64,000 nt of DNA, taken from positions 57,560,561 through 57,624,560 of the forward strand of contig CM070569.1 of the NCBI GenBank assembly GCA_036346355.1, given 5' to 3'. A program made the position numbers and the translations under genes. The stretch comes from Rhipidocladum racemiflorum. Lineage: Eukaryota; Streptophyta; Magnoliopsida; Poales; Poaceae. The stretch's first letter is position 1; each line of letters begins with the position of its first letter. Below, piece by piece: positions 13,101 through 24,054 of this stretch. Below the pieces are notes generated by a model that saw only the letters and a program-made list of their open reading frames with translations, was not told the DNA's origin and did no database searches.

Positions 13101-15330
13101 AAAGCATATATACATATGAACTCTGATAGTCTGTAAATAAAAGCAAATATACTAATTGCAATGGTGGACTGCTGGATGGAACAGATATAGGTGGACTGAA
13201 TGTCGCATGTATGGAAATTGCATGTAACCCCCCTAACAACTTCCAAAAGTATGCATTTGGGATCCCACCCCCTCAAGTTTGCCTAAAACATAGTTCATCC
13301 AAATGTGAAATGTCATCCAATGGCTCATATGAGAATTACTGAATTAGCATGCTAGGACCCATATATGGGTTTTTAGTTTTGCACTATACACATATACGCA
13401 TGAAATGGATCCTTGAAATTTTGGAACACTCTCTTCTTCATTCTTTCAGTTGGAAAAAAAAAACTTAATTTGTGCTTACAAACATTATTTGCCTTGCATA
13501 TTCTTCAGATCAGCCAACAAACACATGATTATTTTCAAGTATATAATTATCTGCTAAGAAGATTCACTGTTCCATGCCAGGTACGTGAATGGTATTAGCT
13601 CTATTTTGTCAAGCAGTATTCCTGTGCTTGGTAGCCTGCTTTCACCTACCTACTTCCAGTATTTCCTGGACAAAGTAAGTTAAGCATCCTTCTTCATTAT
13701 GGGTAAACCTGTGGGTTCTTATTATCTTTTTGTCATAAATTATATATTTGCTATCAATGTATATACTTACATGCATTGTTCTGTTGCAGCTGGCAGCCTC
13801 TCTTGGACCTCGTTTTTATCTCAATATATACAAGTGCAAGCATATATCAGAAACTGGTGCACAGCAGGTCAACATTAATCCCATAAGAAGCTCTTTTTGT
13901 GCTGTTCAGCACATTTCTCATCAGTCATTACTTTGCTTTTTTTTTTCTGCAGATGCTTTTGGATACTCAAGCAGTTAAGACTATTCTACTAGACATCCCA
14001 GCTCTTGGAAAACAGGTATTGTCATCACAAGATCGTTTTGGCATATTACATGGCCTAGGTTTTTTAATTACTGGTGGCAGGTCGAGGAAACCTTCCAAAC
14101 AGGGTGATTTTTTTTATCAATCATTTCTTGAATCTGCGGAAGAAATTTGGCCCTGGGGGAGTGGAATATGTAGCAATCTGCAAAAATGATCTGATTCATA
14201 TGTTACTTAAAGAAGCTTGGCAGGAAAAAAAATGCCAATTAAGCTTATGCAAACATAGATATTGGCTGCAAAAGGCAGCAGATTTATTGTTCCAACTTAG
14301 GCCATGTTTGGTACGGTTTCAGATTCTAATAGAAATGGAAACGGTTCCAGATTCTTGGTAGAAGTGTTTCAGGTAGAATCAGAATCACTGTCTAGATTCT
14401 GTGAATCGGGGTGGAACGGGGTTGAGGGCGATTTGGCCCCAGCGTGGAAAAAGAAGAAACGATTCGAGGAGAATCGTTTCGAGCTTTAGTCCGTTTGGCT
14501 GGATTTCTCCAAGATTCTAGTAGAAACGGTTCCGTTCCAAGTTGCCAAACGGGGCCTTAACTACAAGAAGATAAGCTTTCAAGTTATGTTCCATATTTTA
14601 ACATGCGGTTTATTTCAATTTTGTGTAACAGAGTACAGTTGCCGCTAGCTACTCGAAGTTTGTAAGCCGAGAAATGAGTAAAGCTGAAGCACTCCTTAAG
14701 GTAAATTGGGGGAAATGAGCTTGAGTTTTGATTATCTATGTCAGTATTACTGAAAAGGCGCTTCGCATTGATCAAGCTAATAACATCGTTTGGTGCAGGT
14801 TATTTTGTCACCAGTTGATTCTGTGGCTAATACGTACCGTGCTCTCCTTCCGGAAGGCACACCTCTTGAGTTTCAGCGGATACTTGATCTCAAGGTTTTT
14901 GCTTAAAAATCTGGCCTCTTTAACATGCCAAGTGCAATCTTCGATCACTTGGTTTAACCTGACACACTTGATTGTCACTCGCGTTGCTTTCCCTTTGTCA
15001 CAGGGCTTGAAGAAAGCAGACCAACAAGCTATACTGGAAGACTTCAACAAGCATAGCCCCAGCATCAAACACCCCACCGTGGCTCCGACTGTTGCGCCAC
15101 TAGTTGCCACTGCATCTGTCCCAATCGCACCAGTCACTGCTCCAGCTATTTCAATTACACCAAGCATGGCTGCCTTCACGGGAGCTCTGGCCAACCGAGA
15201 GGATGTACTCACCCGTGCTGCAGCACTTGGTCGGGGAGCAGCGACGACAGGGTTCAAGAGGTTCCTTGCTTTGACAGAGGCGGCCAAAGATCGAAAGGAC
15301 GGGCCATTTCGCAAGCTTTTTAATGCATAA
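4167..15330 (+). CDS. VPS53: vacuolar protein sorting-associated protein 53 (GARP complex subunit)
   Basis: VPS53 is a subunit of the GARP complex, which tethers endosome-derived vesicles at the trans-Golgi. I joined 24 exons, all with GT-AG introns and in phase: 4167-4215, 4376-4470, 5207-5263, 5446-5596, 5718-5788, 5962-6086, 6586-6746, 6848-6989, 7259-7322, 7699-7887, 7970-8011, 8126-8230, 8318-8377, 8679-8756, 9711-9818, 9912-9977, 12444-12521, 12659-12792, 13581-13674, 13790-13867, 13953-14015, 14632-14700, 14799-14894, 15004-15330. The product is 833 residues, the usual length for the family. Family landmarks are EYINQMFP near residue 8, the helical CAKRHITITITALHRL region near residue 100, RRYAWIKRRL near 245, FHGIISSCFEPYMAVYIE near 385 and VGDQSEYV near 588. 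A P/A/V-rich linker lies near 740-780, before the C terminus. Introns 2, 14, 16 and 21 carry transposon insertions, and intron 16 (2.47 kb) is the largest. Exon edges are from inspection; the gene identity is secure. Confidence 0.93.
4659..4887. mobile_element. MITE in VPS53 intron 2
   Basis: The 229-bp element has terminal inverted repeats of about 20 bp (GGCATGTTTGTTTTTGCTTT at the left, its near complement at the right). It is flanked by TTAA at 4655-4658 and 4888-4891. There is no coding capacity. Confidence 0.7.
4951..5177. mobile_element. foldback MITE in VPS53 intron 2
   Basis: Two long inverted arms of about 60 bp face each other. The left arm contains AATTATATGGCACC and GGATGCGAAC; the right arm contains the complements (GTTCGCATCC, GGTGCCATATAATT). 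The whole element would fold into a hairpin. The target-site duplication is unclear. It lies about 60 bp downstream of the previous MITE. Confidence 0.65.
9188..9346. mobile_element. small hAT-like insertion in VPS53 intron 14
   Basis: The 8-bp sequence AGTGCTTT occurs at 9180-9187 and again at 9347-9354, flanking a 159-bp segment with GCTATAG-type motifs. The size of the duplication fits a hAT insertion. The two inner ends do not match well as inverted repeats, so one end may be eroded. Confidence 0.4.
10554..11177 (+). mobile_element. copia-like LTR remnant in VPS53 intron 16
   Basis: About 66 bp ending TGCTATTCATAACA occurs at 10554-10619 and again at 11111-11177 in the same orientation. 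Directly after the first copy comes TGGAATTGGAGC, similar to the TGGTATCAGAGC primer-binding site of copia elements. The 490 bp between is GC-rich and encodes nothing I recognise. Only the LTR 3' ends are repeated, so this is a truncated or recombined remnant. Confidence 0.5.
11246..11720. other. GC-rich segment of unknown origin in VPS53 intron 16
   Basis: This block is much more GC-rich than the surrounding intron. Read on the minus strand it resembles a plant 5' leader (CCCTAAAACC-type words, then Pro/Ser-rich coding potential), but no protein family is recognisable. It may be an old insertion or a captured gene start. Confidence 0.3.
14300..14556. mobile_element. Tourist-like MITE in VPS53 intron 21
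   Basis: The 257-bp element has GGCCATGTTTGG at the left end and CCAAACGGGGCC at the right. It is flanked by TTA at 14297-14299 and 14557-14559. Subterminal GATTCTAGTAGAAACGGTT-type words are shared with a reversed copy at 37443-37722. A 3-bp TTA target is typical of PIF/Harbinger-derived MITEs. Confidence 0.75.
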
Positions 15331-16008
15331 AATTTTGCTCTTGCATGTTCATATAGTTTGCATCTCTCTTGCAGTGCACATAGCTATAGGAAATTCTTTC
15401 CACGACGTGTTCCTCTGTACTCAACCTTCAGTGTATAATGAGAACATTTTTTACAGTCCCTTTTTGCCGGGAGCTAGTCGTTCAGCTGGAGTAAGGGAGT
15501 TTGTCATATTGTTAGTAAATAGTAATAAGATTTCATTGTCTGATTTTATTCGTGAAGGGGTCAATGTTTCACATTTCTTGGAAATGGCTATATTATTTGC
15601 ATGCATGAGAAATGCCTGCTTACAGTTCAAACTTTTTATTGTTGACATTTTACAAAGGCTTGCCATTGGTGAGCACTTTATACTCCAGTGTAATCGCTCC
15701 CCCGTGACTTGTAATCTGGTGTGGTCGAGATGGTTCTGGATTTTACAAATTCGCAATTCTTAAACTGATTGCAGCAAGAAAAACTACTAATTGCAACTAT
15801 GGAACAATGAACTTCGATCATCAAGTCCGAACAGCACGAAACTAAAACAAGTCGGAGGCGTATAGCCCTTCCGGAATCAAAATGGAAGTATTTTATATCG
15901 AAAGTTCACGATTTGTAAACGAAAATTTAACTGTGCAGCAGAGTCGATCAATGAACAAACTTTACAAATCTTGACCTATGTTAAAGATAGTGCAAAAATA
16001 AGAGATTA
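15331..16008 (+). other. VPS53 3' flank
   Basis: AT-rich sequence follows the VPS53 stop at 15328-15330, probably containing the 3' UTR. I see no further coding sequence or repeat here. Confidence 0.4.
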
Positions 16009-16155
16009 GGGAGTTACACGTCATCATATTTTGTCCACATCATCCGATTTGCATCCAACAAACACAAATACCTAATCTCTAATCCTCTCGTAGACCTTTT
16101 GCTTTGGATGAGTTGCTTGATTTTTCATGACCACTTCATGGGTTAATGTAACTCC
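16009..16155. mobile_element. short MITE candidate
   Basis: Inverted ends GGGAGTTACA and TGTAACTCC are flanked by TTA at 16006-16008 and 16156-16158. The 147-bp length and TTA target fit a Tourist-type MITE, but the terminal repeats are short. Confidence 0.4.
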
Positions 16156-16379
16156 TTAAGTTCTCCTCCAAAGAAAATAAGAATTATACTCTGAAAGAAA
16201 GTAGGAATTCTAATCCTACTATGATTCATTTAGAACATCATTTTAAATTCTAAAAGACTAGATATGAATTACCATGATTAACATATTATTTTTTAGAAAT
16301 GCTGCGTTCCTACCATTCAAAACGAACTCATTTAATTTAACGCTCTCTTACTGCGTTCGCTCGCTTCCTCCGGTTGATT

Positions 16380-17030
16380 TAAACCGGGAAACTATAACCT
16401 GACGATGGGCGATAGCAGTCGACATGGTCTTGTATACGCGGTGGAGGAGCTTGCACCATGCCGTGTGCCAGAAGCATAAGAGCTGGACGCGTCGTCGTCA
16501 ACGTCGTGCATGCGCGCATGGCGGTGGCATCTCTGTCCCGCATGGCAGCGGCAATGGGCTTTGGCCCTCGTCCAACCCGGCGGCACAATGGAGACGGCGA
16601 CAATGGCGATGACGACCCTACGGAGTACTGCGAAGGCCGCTACGGCCACGGTACGTGGAGGCGTCGTGCTTGTCGCGGGCGCAACGTCAACGATGGCTTC
16701 GTGCAGCGGCGTGAAGAAGACGATGACAGGGTGCCCTTAGGGCATGCGCACGCGGAGGCGAGCACCATCTGGTAGCAAGTTCGGCGGCGTGCACGCAGAG
16801 GCGTGCACCCGTTTCAATCTACAATGGTGAGGCGACGCTCATACGGAGGCGTATGGCCGGTGGCCCGTCGGTGGCGGCGCTGGTTCACCCGTCGACTTGG
16901 TCGGAACGGTGGCACATGTGGAGGCGTGTGCCGCTCTGGCTTCGGCACAACAACACGCATGTAGAGGCGTGCGCCTGGTCCGGCCAGCAGGAGAGGGATC
17001 GAGATTCGAGCAGCAATTCATAATAGTTCA
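16380..17030. other. GC-rich unassigned segment
   Basis: About 650 bp of GC-rich DNA sits in AT-rich surroundings and is open in several frames on both strands, as expected from composition alone. The word GGAGGCGTGT and variants recur. No protein family is recognised. It may be part of a decayed retrotransposon leader. Confidence 0.3.
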
Positions 17031-17249
17031 ATAATCTACGAAAAGGAAAACATCACCCTATAACAGAGTTGAAAACTAGAACAAAGCAACTTATCAGAAA
17101 AGCAGTGTTATCATACTGCTAACGTGTTGTACCATCGAGATTGCGTTGCCAATGATCAAAGCTCGCAAACAAGTAGACAAGAATATAAAGATGCTGTCCC
17201 AAGCTCCTATCTCCCTTTTATATAGGCGGAGAAGATCCCCTTTTATATT

Positions 17250-17467
17250 AGAGAGTGACTAGGGAACGGTATACCGTTGCAACGGTATAGCCATGAAACT
17301 TATGAAACTTATCAGTTTCAGTGTTGGTTTCATGAGTTTCAGTGTTTAGTTTCATCAGTTTCATGTTTTATCAGTTTTTAGTGCTAAGTTTTATGAGTTT
17401 CAGTGCAAAAAAATCATAAGTTTCAGAGGTATACCGTTGCAACGGTATACCGTTTTTTAGTTTTTCT
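17250..17467 (+). mobile_element. nested-palindrome element, copy A
   Basis: The first of three copies (others at 63002-63227 and 63699-63924). The left end contains ACGGTATACCGTTGCAACGG; the right end contains GGTATACCGTTGCAACGG followed by TTTAGTTTTTCT. The outer about 24 bp pair as an imperfect inverted repeat. The middle is a run of short ATGAGTTTCAG/TTTCATCAG words. It is non-coding and I do not recognise the family. Confidence 0.65.
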
Positions 17468-17812
17468 GTTTATATTATAAGCAAAAATAAACTAGCTAAT
17501 AGACCTCGTGAGCAGAGTTCACAATATCGGCAAAAATCGCGAGAAAACCGGGAGAGGGAGAGGCAGTTGTTTCATTTTATTCGTTGACCCGAAAGGTCGT
17601 ACAGCTCCATAATCAAAAGCGCAGGAAGCACTCATGAAGGATGGTCTAGGCCTAGAGGCTAGAGCGGGAACAAAGCAGAGGCGGGGCTAAACCGCTGAAT
17701 TCAATCATGTTATTGCAATTGCGAGTTTTATCCCTCGTCGAATTCTCGTACCTCAGGCTTATACTGATTCACACCATATTGTAACTTCCGGTACCTGTGT
17801 GAGAGTATCATC

Positions 17813-17893
17813 CACAACGAAAGAGCCGAGGCTGTTTGGAAGGATCTCAACGAGCGCTTCTCCCATGGAAAGATCACAAAGATCTATAAATAA
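17813..17893 (+). pseudogene. copia gag fragment
   Basis: One frame reads AEAVWKDLNERFSHGKITKIYK then a stop at 17891-17893. This resembles the conserved W-x2-L-x2-R-F core of plant copia gag. Flanking sequence from about 17540 is not clearly alignable. It is a small relic only. Confidence 0.45.
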
Positions 17894-18611
17894 AACAAGG
17901 GAAAAGCCTTGAACCCAAGTGTTGTTTTAGAGCGAATGTATCGAAGAGGTACAACATCTAAAATCAGCTGGTAAAGCGGTTAAATTTAGAAAACTTCAAA
18001 AAAAATTTATGGAAACATAAATATCGCAATAATCGATGAATATCGAGAGAAAATCGGTGAAAATTGAGAGACAATTACTTAAAAAAATTAGCTTTGAGAA
18101 ACATTCAACTGGCCGATTAAAATCGGGAGAAAATCGGTCAAAATTGGTTTTGATTTTTTTTTTCTCTACAAAATTTTGGATTTCAAAACCATAAAATTTC
18201 TAATGATTTTTTTTTTATAATCGAAAACCGCATTATTTTTTTAAATAAGATAAGTTGAACCTGCTCGTGAGCTTTGATGAGTCTTTGTTTAGGTAAATTG
18301 TCCACACCCAGTCAGACGAGCCAATACACAACAGCACGGTCCGGCCGTACACCGCCTGATGCGTTTGCCGCTTGCAGGCTGCTGCTCACGAACCCACTGT
18401 TGCCGGCGCGGCGCCGTCCCATCTGCCTCGGTTGGACCGGACCGCCGTCCTTCGCTCGAAGCGGGCCGCTGCTCATGTTCAAGTAATATATTGCACTTGT
18501 TGTACAGTACTTCGACAATTTTCTTCTGGATTTCGAGAGAGGAGAGAGAGAGACTATTTTCCGCTGTTTCGTTCTGCGCAAGACATCACCTCAAAGCTTG
18601 AATAAATTTAC
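17894..18611. other. AT-rich AAAATCGGT-type repeat and unassigned sequence
   Basis: 17960-18230 contains several AAAATCGG and CGATTAAAATCGG words in both orientations, like segments near 3590 and 20340-20680. 18240-18600 holds a short GC-rich patch with no recognisable product. Confidence 0.35.
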
Positions 18612-18745
18612 GAGAGGTGTTTATATGTTTTATTTTTAAAAATTGTATAAATATTAAAGCATGAATGAATAGTAGATATTAATTACTTAACCTTTGGTTT
18701 ATTTTAAGATTTATACAATTTGTACTGAGAAGAAACACTAGCACT
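18612..18745 (+). mobile_element. Mutator-type MITE, diverged copy 1
   Basis: It starts GAGAGGTGTTTATATG, has ATATTAAAGCATGAATGAATAG in the middle and AAGATTTATACAATTTGTAC near its right end. It matches the copies at 28977 and 59843, the last of which is reversed. The right end is eroded and no target duplication is clear. Confidence 0.5.
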
Positions 18746-18779
18746 GCTCAAGCAACAACGCAGCTGCGGTGAGGACAAA

Positions 18780-19360
18780 TTTCGTTTTCGGACTCTATCT
18801 CGGACCAGGCCGAAATCCGAAATTTCGGCGAGATTCGAGAATTTTGGCCAAATTTTGGATGAAATTCAAAAAGGATGATTTGAATCCGGCTTTTTTTAAA
18901 CCAAGAAAAACGAAATCTCGGCCGAAATTGCCGAGATTTCGCCCTAATTCAAATGAACAAAAAATGGTTCAAATTACGTCAAAAAAATTTCAAAATTTTT
19001 TTGGATAGTCCTGACACATCACTAGTGTGGTTAGGCTTTGGGCAAATCCACAGGTCATAGGTTCGAATCCCATCTTCCCCAAAAAAACATTTTCATTTTT
19101 TTTTTCGATTTCTTTCTTTTGTGTTGTTCATATTTGCTTGAAAATGCTACAAGAAAAATATTAGCTCAAATCCGGTAATATACAAATGCAATCCAGTTCA
19201 AAATGTTCAAATCTCGGACAAATTGGGCGAAATCTTGCCGAAAAAAATGAGATCACTGTAGCAATTCGAATTTTTTTAATTTTTTTTTATTCGGCTGGGA
19301 TTTGCAATTTCGTCCCCGGCCGAAAACCGAAATCTCGGCGATTTTTGGATCCTTGGGACA
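18780..19360. repeat. degenerate AT-rich repeat with CGAAATCTCGG motif
   Basis: Words such as CCGAAATTTCGGCGAG, GATGAAATTCAAAAAG and TTTTGGATAGTCCTGACACA recur in diverged form at 45280-45600. No inverted ends or target duplication could be set. A GGTTCGAATCCC word at about 19050-19065 is tRNA-like, but the rest of a tRNA is missing. Confidence 0.45.
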
Positions 19361-19684
19361 GATACATCAACCTTATCACGGATGGCCCGTTCAGTTCCAT
19401 GCATGAAATGCTTAGCACCTAGGGAATAGGATATACACCATACTAAAAGGATATTCTCTTCAGTCTTCCCAATCGTTGAAGAAGCTTTCCAGTTCATTTG
19501 GGATATCGTCATATCAATCTGGCACGGAACCTGCAAGTTGAATGCAATCAATACACGACGCCGTTTCAGATTTTAGGAGTTGCAGGTAAACATCACTCAA
19601 ACGATCACATATATTTGCAAATAAACATACCCATTCTTATCTTACTTTTGTCAGTCCATCCGTCAAGCGCAACGTGTCACTCTC

Positions 19685-20210
19685 ACTTTTTTTTTTTTTT
19701 TTTTGAAAAGCCGAAGCTCGTATTAAGAAGGGAAAGTTGAAGTACAAAGTGCAGGAAAACTGCACTAAGGAACCAATAAGGAGACGAAACGGAAAGAGGA
19801 AAAGAGAAAGAAAGGAAGAAAGAAAAAAAGAAAAACAAAAGAGCTAAAGCTTGCGTTACACTGGACGATGCAACAACTTTTTAATTCCTCTGCCCAAAGA
19901 AGGGCCCAAAGAAGAGGCCTGATCCTTAACTTCTTGAAGCAATTCATCATTTGATTTCGAAGTACAGCGAAAAATTCTGTTGTTTCGCTCTTTCCACCAA
20001 TGCCAGCAAATAAGGACGATCAGGCTTTTAACTCCCTTTTTGCAATCTGAGTGGTTTTCGACTTGCTGTAAAGTCCATTGTTCTAAACTGGACGACGGCT
20101 TCCAATGTTCTGGCTTGAGCGAAGGTAGACGTGTCCAATTCGCGATGTCAACCCAAAACTCTCGGAATTGGGGGCAGTCTACGAAAAGGTGAAAATTTGC
20201 CATGTGTGCA
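19685..20210 (-). mobile_element. LINE 3' end with poly(A) tail
   Basis: Minus-strand translation from 20203 gives the end of a plant L1-type ORF2: HLFVDCPQFREFWVDIANW, then VLICWHWWKERNNRIF. This is the zinc-binding C-terminal part that follows the reverse transcriptase. The T-run at 19688-19704 on the + strand is the poly(A) tail of the minus-strand element. The 5' end is truncated, as is usual for LINE insertions. Confidence 0.75.
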
Positions 20211-20329
20211 GATCTCTCATTAAGATCTCTATACGTATCAAGTGATCATTTGCCATGGAGATTGTTTTAAGGGAAGCGAACCTGGAAGAAAAAGGCAGCT
20301 TGTCGTTGGTTTTGGAAAGGTTCTTGCAG

Positions 20330-20690
20330 GTAGGGTTTACATAAACCGATCGATTTTTATTGATTTTCATGAAAACTGATCGTATCGAGTCGATTCGAAA
20401 CCCTAAATCGATCGGTAAACTGATTTAATTAAAAAATTCAAAAATTGGGAAAAAAATACACGATGTAAATCGGTCGAAAATCGGTGAAATTTTGCTGGAT
20501 TTTCGATAAAAATCGTCTGCCAAAAAAAGTTCAAAACATATCGGTTTTTGTGAAAATCGATCGGTTTTTGTGAAAACCAATCAATTTTCGAATTTTTTTT
20601 ATTTATTTAAAAAAAATGATTTTAAAACCTTCAGTTTTTAGCGATTTTCACGACAAACTGGTATAACCAGGACTTCGATCTGCAACCATA
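20330..20690. repeat. AAAATCGGT-type AT-rich repeat
   Basis: Dense short words around CGATCGGTAAAC, AAAATCGGTGAAA and GTGAAAATCGATCGG occur in both orientations. The same composition is seen at about 3540-3620 and 17960-18230. No terminal structure was found. Confidence 0.45.
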
Positions 20691-21141
20691 AATCGGTCCG
20701 ATTAACCTGCTTGCAGGCCTCACTAAAGCTTGCTTCCTGCAGTGCAGAATCGGTTCCTTTCGCAGCTGGTCACTTGAGCGTATAAAAGAATCCGTGTTCT
20801 CCTTTGCTTGGTTGGTGAGCGTTGCGTGCTTCGATTCAGAAAATTTTATCGCCGCCTACTCGTTGCCAACGCGACCCACATGCACATGCGTGTACGGCCA
20901 AAACAGCCGGCCTCCTCTGGGTCATGGATCGGGTAGCCAGGGATGCTTCGCTCCTCTGTACACGGGTCCCTACGGTCTCTCCAAATGCAGAACATGATAG
21001 CAGCAGTAGATCTGACTCGAAACAGCTAAGCTAGCACGATAACACTTGGTAGCCCAGGACAAACAGGTTTGATGGCATGTCTGGCTAGGAGTTGTTCTGG
21101 GCTTCTTCCATCTTCAAACTGCCAAAAGCTCGAAAGCTTTA
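20691..21141. other. unassigned intergenic sequence
   Basis: A TATAAAAG word lies near 20781, but no gene follows that I can recognise. Short open stretches here look like chance. Confidence 0.3.
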
Positions 21142-21415
21142 GGCCCCCCGTTCATTTCAGTTTTTAGACAACTTCTGTTTTATATAAAAAAAAACAGATT
21201 ATTTACCGAATGGGAGGATTCTGAATAGCTTCTTTGAGAATCAGAAGCTGATTTATGTATAGAATCAGAATCTAGCTGAAACCTGATTCTCACTGATTCT
21301 TGCTGATTCTCGTCAACTCAGTCTGAAACCTAGAAGTTGTAGCATGCTCTGCTCGATTCCCCCTAATTTTTTCATAATCTAGAATCTATAATCCAGAAGC
21401 TAAAACGAACTGGGC
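21142..21415. mobile_element. MITE candidate
   Basis: Left end GGCCCCCCGTTCATTTCAG is roughly complemented by AAAACGAACTGGGC at the right. Subterminal GATTCT/AGAATC words are abundant, as in other Tourist/hAT-like MITEs here. The target duplication is imperfect (TTA versus ATA). Confidence 0.45.
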
Positions 21416-22098
21416 ATAAGCTCTTCGCCTTTCCAGCCAGGCTTCTCCGGAGATCCAACTCGGTAGTGGACGGGTTTAGTTAGCAGGATCAAGTCGCAGC
21501 ATTATTATTCCCTTTGCCGATCTGATCGTACTAATTTTTTTTCAACGGTAGGTCATCGCAGCATGATTCAAGGACGCTGGCAATGCACTCTTAGAGTCCC
21601 ATACGATAGCTTAACATGCTCCCATCATTTTTCAGTGTACGCGTTGCACGTGACGTGTGCCCGGCCATCCATTCAGCGCGCAGCAAATCAGCTCTCTCCT
21701 TCGTTAAACACTCGATTAATCTCTCTGTTGTCTGTGGCACCGATCTGAGATTAGTCTAAGGAACTTGTTGGCCAATTAAGAGCTGCTTGTCCTTTGCCAA
21801 GAAGCAAATCAACTGCTGTTCGGCTGTAGCCGGTGTACGAATAAACCAGACATGTGTTGCAACCTCATTTGTTCAGATCCTGCAAAATGGCTGATGCAGG
21901 CCTCAATTCTTAGATTTCGTGAGCTGGCTAGAGATTTTGCCAGCGTTACGTTCGTGGTTTCCTCTTGTTTTTTTAGATAATGAAAGTTAATCTCCTAGCA
22001 TCTGCATCGCGAAATTGTTGGTTTGTAACTAGGACATTTTGATGCATTAAGACTATATACATCGACTTAACATAAAACTATCCATTTTTGTAGAGATT
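21416..22098. other. unassigned intergenic sequence
   Basis: No gene or clear repeat is seen. The last part may include the 3' end of the minus-strand LINE that follows. Confidence 0.3.
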
Positions 22099-23746
22099 TC
22101 ATCGAAAAGTATCCCGCTCTGGTGACAACTGCACAACAGCAATCTTTGTAACAAGCTCATGCCAGGCTATTAAATTATTTCCCGTAATTGTCCTACGAAA
22201 AGACACATTTAGTGGCACAGAACATGTTACTTTTGTCACCGTAGCCTTTTTTTTTAACAATGTTAAAAAATCGAGAGTATTGAGCATAGAGGGGGTTGTT
22301 CCCAATCCATATATCCTGCCAAAAAAACGTATTTGAGATCCATCACAAATGTGAAAAGACCCAAATATAAATAAATGATGTTTGACTTTCATTAGGCCAG
22401 CCTAGAAATAATAGTCTCCTGGCTTTCTTTCTGCATGAGAAAGTCTTATTTTCCAGATATTTTCTTCTGAAGAGAGTTTGCTACACACCCTCATCATTTA
22501 GCAGCTTGAAAAACTATTTGCTAAATAAACATATATTTTTGACATCAAGATCTTGAATGCCCATACCTCATTGATCCTTGGGTCAGCATAATATATTCCA
22601 CTTAGCAAACCTAGTTTTTTTATGGTTGTCATTTTGCCAGAAAAATCTAGATTTATAATAGTCCAACAGTTTAAGCACCCCACGTGGTATCTCAAAAAAG
22701 GATAGCATAAGCATGGGTAAACTATTAAGCACGGAGTTTAAAAATACTAATCGACCTTCAATGAACAAATGTTTGCCCTTCCAACTTCTCAAGAGCTTTT
22801 CAAATCTTTTTTCTACCCCCTTCCACTTACTAATTCTCAGCTTTCTGTAATGAATTGGTATGCTAACATATCGAAAAGAAAAATTGCCCAAATCACAACC
22901 AAATAGTTGGGTATGTTGAGCATCGAAATCCTTAGCCGTACCAAAACAAAAGATTTCACGTTTGTGAAAATCGATTTTGAGACTAGAAAGTTGTTCAAAT
23001 GCATATAGTATTAATTTCATATGTTTGGCCTGTTCAAAATCATGCTCCATGAATAAGATGATGCTATCTGCATACTGTAGGATGATAACCCATTATCAAC
23101 TAGATGAGACACCATTCCACTTATCATCCCGCCATTTTTGGCACGATCTAAGAAAACAGCTAACATATCCACAACAATGTTAATAATATGGGGGATAATG
23201 GATACCTTGGTGGAGTCTTTTTCTTATATGAAAGTACGGTCCAATGTCATCATTGACCTTGATGCCAACACTTTCTCTGATAACAAAGTTCTCAACCTAC
23301 GAACACCATTATGGGGAGAAACCTTTCATCCTTAGAGTTTATTGTTGAAAGGGCCATTTGACCTTATCATAGGCCTTTTCAAAGTCCACCTTAAAAATTA
23401 CCCTTTCTAATTTTTTCTTTTGCATCTCATGAATTGTTTCATGAAGAACAATCACGCCATCCATTATGTTCCTACCTTGCGCGAAAGTCGTCTGTGTAGA
23501 ACGTACAATATTTTTAGCAACACTTGTAATCCTGTTAGTGCCAACTTTAGTGAAAATTTTAAATCTGACATTCAGAAGATAAATTGGTCGGTAATGTTGT
23601 ATTTGTTTTGCATCTTTATTCTTTGGCAAAAGCATGATGATTCTAAAATTCAGTCTGAACAAAGGAATGTCTCCATTGTGTAAATCTTGGAACATTGATA
23701 TTAAATCATTCTTAATGACTTCCCAGAACACTTTATTATGTTCCAT
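22099..23746 (-). pseudogene. LINE (L1-type) ORF2 reverse transcriptase fragment
   Basis: On the minus strand, 23746-23339 encodes a reverse-transcriptase N-terminal block (LLPKNKDAKQIQHYRPI, FAQGRNIMDGVIVLHE, FKVDFEKAYDKVKWP). The catalytic box appears near 23070 as YADS instead of the usual YADD. 23050-22583 carries the downstream thumb region (HYRKLRISKW, ILVFLNSVL-like). 22392-22099 carries IFGSFHICDGSQIRF and NVSFRRTITGNNLIAWHELV. Frames change and stops intervene, and the region between about 23335 and 23060 is partly lost. It is a dead, incomplete copy with no endonuclease domain. Confidence 0.8.
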
Positions 23747-23974
23747 TTGAAAAATTATCTCCCTCGCATCTCACCTCTTTCTTAGTAGAAGCATGTGTGA
23801 GGATATCATTCTCTAAAGCAAAAACTTGAGGGATATCATCCCGATGAGATTCAATCGTAGAAAAATGATTATACATCCCTAACTATTATTCTCTCGTCTT
23901 ATTTGAGTTGAAAAATTCATTGTTACACGACCTAAGATGCATAATCTGATACTGAACACAATTAATAGTTAGCC

Positions 23975-23977
<3 letters not shown>

Positions 23978-24052
<75 letters not shown>
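23978..24052. repeat. (AT)n microsatellite
   Basis: About 75 bp of uninterrupted alternating A and T. It abuts the left edge of the foldback cluster, which suggests insertion into a TA target followed by repeat growth. Confidence 0.95.

Positions 24053-24054
<2 letters not shown>

Noticed and set aside
16392..16775. Overlapping open frames on both strands
   Set aside because: They arise from GC-rich composition; no conserved motif, splice context or start signal.
19021..19080. tRNA-like GGTTCGAATCCC segment
   Set aside because: Only a T-arm-like word is present. No matching acceptor 5' strand or A box is found, so it is not a tRNA gene and a SINE cannot be shown.
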